Shown here: positions 5,823-10,893 of the stretch, piece after piece
Layout of the letters: each line of letters begins with the position of its first letter
Numbering within the stretch: position 1 is the stretch's first letter
Assembly: GCA_937930465.1 (NCBI GenBank)
Contig: CALGKV010000107.1
Span: 1-10,893 of the forward strand
Direction of reading: 5' to 3'
DNA: 10,893 nt
Source of the DNA: Methanosuratincolales archaeon
Lineage (GTDB): Archaea > Thermoproteota > Methanomethylicia > Methanomethylicales > Methanomethylicaceae
The notes under the pieces: model-generated
What the model was told of the DNA's origin: nothing
Seen by the model: only the letters and a program-made list of their open reading frames with translations
Database searches by the model: none
Made by a program: the position numbers and the translations under genes

Positions 5823-7574
5823 TTGTCCGTAGGCAAGCGGGCATTTGCAGCATTCAGCTTCGCCTATTTCGCCACAGTGTCAGTGCTGGCGTTGACAGGG
5901 AATACATTCGTGGCTGCGGCTGCGGCGCTATTCGGGTCGCTTTTCCTCTACATGATCATCGCGTTCATCATGAGGACTAGAACCGCTGGGGACTTTTACG
6001 TGGCGGGAAGGAGCATTGGCTCCATCCCAATCGGCTCGTCGATAGCCTCCAACTGGATGAGCGGCGCGTCTTTCGTGTCGATGGCAGGGATAATCGCCGT
6101 CCTAGGCTTCGACGGGATGCCATACATATTGGGATGGACGCTGGGCTACTGCATAGCGGCATTCATGATAGCACCATTCATAAGGAAGTCCGGCACATAC
6201 ACGGTTCCTGAATTCATAGAGACCAGGGCATCCAACTGGCCCCTCGCCAGGGTCACCTCGGTCCTGATGCTTATCATCATCTCATTCACCTACCTGGTAG
6301 CCCAGCTTGTGGCTACGGGCGTGATCGTAGGCAGGTTTCTTGGGCTTCCCGCAATATTCGGGGCGATCTTGGCGTCTGCGATTGTGGCGGTCTTTGCAGG
6401 CACGGGAGGGTGGAAGTCCATCGTCTGGGTCAATGTCGCACAGTATTGGATCCTGATAGTAGCCTACTGGATCGCATTCCTGGGCGCCGCCTACATCGCT
6501 GGGATCTTCACCCCGTGGCCGCACTTAGGGTACGGCGAACTCCTCACCCAGCTCGAGGCGAAAGAGTTGGCTAACGGACTGGCAGCGTTCACGGATCCCT
6601 TCGTAAAGGCATTCGGGGGCGGGAACGGGCACGCAAATTGGCTCCTCTCCGCCCTCTGCCTCATGCTCGGGACTGTCGGCCTTCCCCACGTCCTCTCCCA
6701 GTTCTACCTGGTCAAGAACGTGAGGACTGCTAGGTACGGCGTGGGCTGGGGGCTCACCTTCATCGCGCTGCTCTACGTCACTGCACCAGTCTACGCGGTC
6801 TTAGCCAGACACGCATTCTCTGGGGTATGGGGGATGCCAGTAGACCAAGCACTTGGCCTTTCATGGATACAGAAGTGGATACCTACGGGGCTGATCAGGC
6901 TGAACGACCTGAACGGCGATGGGATCATCCAGCCTCCGGAGCTCTCTTTCCACAACGATATAGTCGTGGTCGGGATGCCAGACATGTTCGGGCTCCCCTG
7001 GCTCTTCGCCGCAATCGTGGCGATCGGAGGCTTGGCTGCAGCCCTGAGCACCGCCAACGGGCTGATCATGGTGATGGCTGTCGGTGCAACCAGGGACATT
7101 TACAAGAGGTTCATCAACCGGGAGGCGACTGAGCGTAGGGAGGTCTGGATCGGGAGGGGCATGGTAGTGCTGCTCTCGGCACTGTCGGGGTTATTCGGGG
7201 TGCTGGCTCTCCAGGACAAGACATTCTCAACGTATGTGGCCTTGCTTGTGGGATGGGCGTTTGTCTTTGCGGCTGCATCATTCACGCCTGTGGTCATGTT
7301 AGGGATCTTCTGGAGGGACCTCAATAAGTACGGCCTTGTTGCCGGGATGATCTGCGGAATGGCGATCGCACTCCCCTACATCATCGGGGTCGGGCTCATG
7401 GGGATGGCACCTTTGACAATAATAGGGAACGACCTAGGAACGCTTGCGTGGGGGACAGTAGCTTTCTTGGCTAACCTGCTTACCTCAATCTCGGTCTCGG
7501 CCGCTACAGGCGGCAGGAGGGCGAACGCACCGGAGACTAACAGGTTTGTCGAGGAGCTGAAGGCTCCTGAGTGA
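5823..7574 (+). CDS. Na+/solute symporter, SSS family (VC_2705/ActP-like)
   Basis: Sodium-coupled uptake carrier of 583 residues with the LeuT-type SSS fold. Early signatures are DFYVAGRSIGS (57-67) followed by NWMSGASFVSMAG. The later GLAAALSTANGL segment carries S409 and T410, which correspond to the Ser/Thr pair of the conserved Na+ site in PutP and vSGLT. About 12-14 hydrophobic helices are apparent. The match to the VC_2705/acetate-permease branch and the adjacent DUF4212 subunit suggest a small organic acid such as acetate as substrate, but this is inference. Between two helices lies DLNGDGIIQPPE (362-373), a full EF-hand-type Ca2+ loop. Translation seems to start at TTG 5823, 6 nt after the DUF4212 stop and in the same frame; no early ATG exists. 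The stop overlaps the next gene as GTGA. Confidence 0.92.
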   Translation: MSVGKRAFAAFSFAYFATVSVLALTGNTFVAAAAALFGSLFLYMIIAFIMRTRTAGDFYVAGRSIGSIPIGSSIASNWMSGASFVSMAGIIAVLGFDGMPYILGWTLGYCIAAFMIAPFIRKSGTYTVPEFIETRASNWPLARVTSVLMLIIISFTYLVAQLVATGVIVGRFLGLPAIFGAILASAIVAVFAGTGGWKSIVWVNVAQYWILIVAYWIAFLGAAYIAGIFTPWPHLGYGELLTQLEAKELANGLAAFTDPFVKAFGGGNGHANWLLSALCLMLGTVGLPHVLSQFYLVKNVRTARYGVGWGLTFIALLYVTAPVYAVLARHAFSGVWGMPVDQALGLSWIQKWIPTGLIRLNDLNGDGIIQPPELSFHNDIVVVGMPDMFGLPWLFAAIVAIGGLAAALSTANGLIMVMAVGATRDIYKRFINREATERREVWIGRGMVVLLSALSGLFGVLALQDKTFSTYVALLVGWAFVFAAASFTPVVMLGIFWRDLNKYGLVAGMICGMAIALPYIIGVGLMGMAPLTIIGNDLGTLAWGTVAFLANLLTSISVSAATGGRRANAPETNRFVEELKAPE

Positions 7575-8974
7575 TCGGGGTGCCCGACATGAGGGGTGAG
7601 GGCCTCAGTGAAGGCGAGTCGGAAAGGTGCGGCGGGCCGCTGAAGAAGCTGGCTTTGAGGAGGCTGGTCTGGGCTATGGCTGACGTTTCGATAAAAGCCG
7701 CAGCGAGAACGATGCACTTAGAGGGGGTCTCCTCGGTCGTGGTGGTGGAAGGAGACAAGCCAATCGGGATTCTGACCGACTCAGACCTCCGGGAGGTGAT
7801 CGCTGAGGGGGCAGATGTGGGAATGAGTGTAGGGGAGTACCTTAAGGCGAAGCCGGGAAGGGTGTCCGGCTTGGTTGCGGTGGAAATAAGCGAGGGGATC
7901 CATGAGGCCCTTTCGAAGATGCTGGAGCACAGGATAAAACACACTGTGGTCACCGAGGGGGGGAAAGTGCGCGGGGTTGTCACGATCGGTGATCTCGCGT
8001 ACAGGCTTGGACCATTCCATCTCTACTACGTGATCAGGCTTCGGCGGGCGCGGAGCCTTGGAGAGGTCAGGGAAATCATCACGGAGTTCAAGGACGAGAT
8101 AATAAGGAATGCGCTCATCGACCATAAGAGGGGCGGCATGATTGGATCCACGGCCTTATTTGAGAGCGTCAGCCATGTTATGGACGCTTCCCTGATGGCA
8201 CTTGCAAACATCAAGGGCCGACTCCCAAGCAATGCGGTTTACGCAGCATCAGGTAGCTGGGGGAGGAAGGAGCAATTTGTGCTCACTGACAGGGACACGC
8301 TGGTGGTCTATGACGATGGCTCCGGAGCCAAGGTTAGCGAGCTGCGCCCCTGGGTAGAGGGTCTCGAGGACTGTATGGACGAAGTTGGCTTTGCACCGTG
8401 CCAGCATGGATACACCGCCAGGAAGCTCCTTTTTGGGCGCGAGGAGCTGACGAGTCTCATCGAGAGATGGGGCAACGACCCCCAGAGGTTTGCAGTCGAA
8501 CTCTCTATCATCGCGGACTCAAGGGCAGTTCTGGGCGATGAAGGGATCCTTGAGGGAGTTAAGAGGGTTCTGACAAAAAAACTCCACAAGAACCGCCTCT
8601 TTGTCACCCAATCCTTGATGTATAGGCCTCCCTTTTCCCATCTCGGGATCCCAAAGTCATTCGACTTCAAGTCGAAGGTGGCGGCCCCATTGGAGTATTC
8701 GGTGAGGGGGCTAGCTGTCACCAACGGCATCACTGTCGCCCCCACCTCGGAGAGGATAGATCAGCTGGGGAAAGCCAAGGTAATTTCGCAAGAGCTCCGA
8801 CGGGAGCTTCTCCAAAGCCACGAAATAATAATGGGCTTGAAGATCACGTCCCAGCTGCTGACCCAAGGGACGGTTGAGGCCTCTGCGCTCACGCCATTGG
8901 AGGTAGGGATGGTTAAGCAAGCCATGAAAAGTGTCAAGCTCTTCCAGCACCACATTGAAAGGACGTTTGTCTAA
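7571..8974 (+). CDS. CBS-pair / DUF294 nucleotidyltransferase, catalytic residues intact
   Basis: Putative signalling nucleotidyltransferase of 467 residues. Two CBS domains, which usually sense adenine nucleotides, occupy about 30-85 and 95-147, each ending in a GILTDSDL- or GVVTIGDL-type motif. The GlnD-related nucleotidyltransferase domain has GSWGRKE at 228-234, the metal-binding pair D240/D242 (TDRD), CQHGYTAR at 277-284 and a third acidic residue in IIADSRAVLGD (D316). The C-terminal DUF294_C helical domain follows, with the family marks LTPLEVGMVKQ at 440-450. The N-terminal cyclic-nucleotide-binding-like domain common in bacterial relatives is absent. The GTG start at 7571 overlaps the symporter stop (GTGA), so translation is probably coupled. 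An ATG at 7589 is an alternative. The likely job is to modify or regulate the transport system; the target is unknown. Confidence 0.87.
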   Translation: MIGVPDMRGEGLSEGESERCGGPLKKLALRRLVWAMADVSIKAAARTMHLEGVSSVVVVEGDKPIGILTDSDLREVIAEGADVGMSVGEYLKAKPGRVSGLVAVEISEGIHEALSKMLEHRIKHTVVTEGGKVRGVVTIGDLAYRLGPFHLYYVIRLRRARSLGEVREIITEFKDEIIRNALIDHKRGGMIGSTALFESVSHVMDASLMALANIKGRLPSNAVYAASGSWGRKEQFVLTDRDTLVVYDDGSGAKVSELRPWVEGLEDCMDEVGFAPCQHGYTARKLLFGREELTSLIERWGNDPQRFAVELSIIADSRAVLGDEGILEGVKRVLTKKLHKNRLFVTQSLMYRPPFSHLGIPKSFDFKSKVAAPLEYSVRGLAVTNGITVAPTSERIDQLGKAKVISQELRRELLQSHEIIMGLKITSQLLTQGTVEASALTPLEVGMVKQAMKSVKLFQHHIERTFV

Positions 8975-8987
8975 GGGCGGCTGAGAG

Positions 8988-10631
8988 ATGTTCCCACCAA
9001 CCGAATACTTGTCCAAGGTAAAGCCTTTCTCCCTTCTTCAGAAGGCAGAACTGGCGGATCTTGTAAGAAGGATGGAGGTCGAGTTCTACAAGGAAGGGAA
9101 GACTGTGTTCAGGCGTGGGAAGAATCAAGAGAGAGTTTTCCTAGTGAGGGAGGGGAAGTTCGGGCTCTTCTCGGGAGAAAGATTAGTAGACACTATTGAG
9201 AAAGACGAGTTACTTGGCATCGAGGCCTTGAACACCGGATGGAGGCCGGAGTTTGACGGGAAAGCCCTCGAGGATTCGGTGGTGTTCGAGTTTGAGACAG
9301 CGGCAGTTAAGCGAATGCTAGAGAGAAATGTCAAGTTCAGAGGTTACATCGAGTGCCTTAACTCGAATAGGTTCTTACAACTTATGGGGACCAGTCTTGG
9401 TGGCAATGAAGAGAACCTCCATAAGACAGTCGGCACAATAGTGGGAAGGAGCCCAGTTTTTTGCTCAAAGGAGGAGACGCTGGCGAATGCGGTCAAGCTA
9501 ATGGTCGACCAAAGGGTTGGGAGCGTCATCGTCGTCAACCCCAAGATGGAGCCTATTGGAATAGTGACGCATTCCGATGTCCTTAGGCACCTCAGCACGG
9601 GGGCGGGAGTCCTTGATCCAGTTGAGCGTGCAATGTCCTCGCCGATAATCACAGTTAGCTCAAGTTCTTCGGTACTCGACGCCTATGTGAAATTCATATC
9701 CTACGGAATCAATCACCTAGCAATAGTCCAGAACGGGAAGCTGGCAGGAGTGATCTCGATCAAGGATCTTGTATCCAGCCTTGAGGTCCATAGTTACTTC
9801 TTCAAGGTGACAAAAGGGGCCTCGGGTGCAATTGCCGAGGAGTCAATTGCTACGCCCAACGATATGGACGAAATTATAAGAAACGCCGCCAAGCACGGCC
9901 TTGATTATCCCTCAATATCGGCGATAGTGGCTAGGCTTGCAGACTCCGCGGTTAAGAGGGCATTCCACTCATTGTATGGAACCCCAGGAAAAAGTACAGC
10001 ATTGGTGTTCACGGGAGAGCTTGGAAGGGGCGAGATCAGTTTTCCCCTTCAGGCAGACCTGCTGCTCATCGGTTGCAACCAGGCCGAGGGGCTTCAAGAG
10101 GCGCTCTCTAGAAGGGGATTCAAAGCACGAAAAGCCCTATGCTGCGATGCGGATATGCATGGCTTCTTGAGCGAGCTCCAATCAGAGGGGCTCCTTGAGC
10201 TGATGGATGCGAGGCATATCTTGGGCGACAACCATACTTGGATGAGCTTTAAGAAAGCCCTGATGGAACGGATTGTCCAAGGCGAGTTAGTCGAGAAGGC
10301 GACGATCTTCACGGGCAGCAGCAATGAGGCTAACGTGCTCATCAGGGAGATTGCAAATGCAGTAAAAATACTTGCTTTCCGATGCGGGGAAACGATGCCC
10401 AAATCCACATGGGAAAGGCTAGAGGCGCTCGGCACCCAGGGCTGTGTCCCGCAAGAGATGGCCGGGTCGCTAAGGGAAGCCTACATAGCCCTGAGGACAA
10501 TCGATTTGAGGGGCAGAGTGTGCAACGATGAGAAGAGGTTAGACAAGAATCTTCATAAAAAAGTCATTAAAACAGCTTTTGAGCAGGCAAAATGTTTGAA
10601 GGGGGCCATAGTTGAGGATGACCGTGGCTGA
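8988..10631 (+). CDS. cNMP-binding-like / CBS-pair / DUF294 protein with decayed nucleotidyltransferase site
   Basis: Paralogue-like partner of the preceding protein, 547 residues. An N-terminal cyclic-nucleotide-binding-like domain spans about 1-115 (PF at 13-14, LLGIEALNTG from 75), but a classical phosphate-binding cassette is not clear. Two CBS domains follow at about 152-205 and 215-268 (GIVTHSDVLRHL, GVISIKDLV). The nucleotidyltransferase region keeps GELGRGE at 343-349 and LMDARHILGD with D407. However, GS has become GE, the first catalytic Asp is Gln355 (only D357 remains) and the HGYTAR-type motif is missing, so catalysis is doubtful. A DUF294_C-like helical end follows (LREAYIALRTIDLRGR). 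It starts 13 nt after the preceding gene and overlaps the exonuclease gene by 14 nt. A regulatory pseudoenzyme that pairs with the active copy is the simplest reading. Confidence 0.83.
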   Translation: MFPPTEYLSKVKPFSLLQKAELADLVRRMEVEFYKEGKTVFRRGKNQERVFLVREGKFGLFSGERLVDTIEKDELLGIEALNTGWRPEFDGKALEDSVVFEFETAAVKRMLERNVKFRGYIECLNSNRFLQLMGTSLGGNEENLHKTVGTIVGRSPVFCSKEETLANAVKLMVDQRVGSVIVVNPKMEPIGIVTHSDVLRHLSTGAGVLDPVERAMSSPIITVSSSSSVLDAYVKFISYGINHLAIVQNGKLAGVISIKDLVSSLEVHSYFFKVTKGASGAIAEESIATPNDMDEIIRNAAKHGLDYPSISAIVARLADSAVKRAFHSLYGTPGKSTALVFTGELGRGEISFPLQADLLLIGCNQAEGLQEALSRRGFKARKALCCDADMHGFLSELQSEGLLELMDARHILGDNHTWMSFKKALMERIVQGELVEKATIFTGSSNEANVLIREIANAVKILAFRCGETMPKSTWERLEALGTQGCVPQEMAGSLREAYIALRTIDLRGRVCNDEKRLDKNLHKKVIKTAFEQAKCLKGAIVEDDRG

Positions 10632-10893
10632 TCCCAGTTTCGAAGGGGAGGAATTCGCGGTCGTCGATCTTGAAACGACTGGCCTGAGTCCGAGCTCAGA
10701 CGAGATAGTATACATCGCCATCATACCGATGAGGGGCTACAGGATCCTCCTTGGAGAGGCTTTCCACACACTCGTGAAACCATGCAGGCTCAAAGAAAAA
10801 TCAATAAAATACCATGGCTTATGCCCGAAGGACCTCGAAAGAGCCCCTCCATTCGAGGAGGTCTCAGGAAAGGTACGAAGGATGCTTGAAAGG
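10618..10893 (+). CDS. DEDDh-family 3'-5' exonuclease (DnaQ-like), 3' partial
   Basis: Start of a DnaQ/epsilon-like exonuclease; 92 codons are visible before the window ends. The ExoI motif is VVDLETTGLSP with metal ligands D17 and E19. HTLVKP at about 50-55 and SIKYHGL match the strand and the 'xxIHGI' segment that precede the ExoII region in these enzymes; ExoII and ExoIII lie outside the window. The ATG at 10618 sits 14 nt inside the preceding gene, which implies coupled expression; a GTG at 10624 is an alternative. Bacterial relatives of this operon also carry such an exonuclease beside the DUF294 protein, so it probably belongs to the signalling cassette rather than to replication. Confidence 0.85.
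   Translation, partial: MTVADPSFEGEEFAVVDLETTGLSPSSDEIVYIAIIPMRGYRILLGEAFHTLVKPCRLKEKSIKYHGLCPKDLERAPPFEEVSGKVRRMLER

Noticed and set aside
7571..10631. Reading the two DUF294 proteins as one gene broken by a frameshift
   Set aside because: Each has its own CBS pair, nucleotidyltransferase region and C-terminal domain, so they are two complete paralogues rather than halves of one.

Overview
The window looks archaeal. Two genes have a TTTATAT box A exactly 31 nt upstream of an ATG, as expected for leaderless archaeal transcripts. Arg codons are mostly AGG/AGA and ATA is common for Ile. Stand-alone LigD-type polymerase and 3'-phosphoesterase proteins also occur in archaea. A thermophilic or mesophilic TACK-like lineage is plausible, but no rRNA or marker gene in the window allows a firm placement.

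Left part (1-4726, all + strand), DNA repair and redox: a LigD-type primase-polymerase domain protein that is open at the left edge and preceded in frame by what looks like the end of a winged-helix domain; an MFS transporter; a stand-alone LigD-type 3'-phosphoesterase with its own leaderless promoter; a class II CPD photolyase; and a flavodoxin-like protein with an unusual FMN loop and a CxxCxxC motif. No Ku or ATP-dependent ligase is in view, so only two of the four usual NHEJ activities are present.

Middle (4727-5300): the only long stretch without a clear gene on the + strand. On the - strand it holds a convincing small gene for a 38-residue, very basic protein, with its own box A, Shine-Dalgarno sequence and a downstream T-tract. 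It also holds the AT-rich promoter of the next operon, with a 16-bp perfect palindrome next to box A.

Right part (5301-10893, + strand) is a tightly packed operon with gaps of 6 and 13 nt and overlaps of 4 and 14 nt. It encodes a DUF4212-type small symporter subunit with a long hydrophilic N-terminal extension, an SSS-family Na+/solute symporter of the VC_2705/ActP type with an EF-hand-like loop, a CBS-nucleotidyltransferase (DUF294) protein with intact catalytic residues, a cNMP-like-CBS-nucleotidyltransferase protein whose catalytic site has decayed, and a DEDDh (DnaQ-like) 3'-5' exonuclease cut by the right edge. The same gene set occurs in bacteria (for example Pseudomonas), but there the sensor/nucleotidyltransferase is usually one protein. 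Here it is split into an apparently active and an apparently inactive copy. This regulatory cassette around a transporter is the most interesting part of the window.
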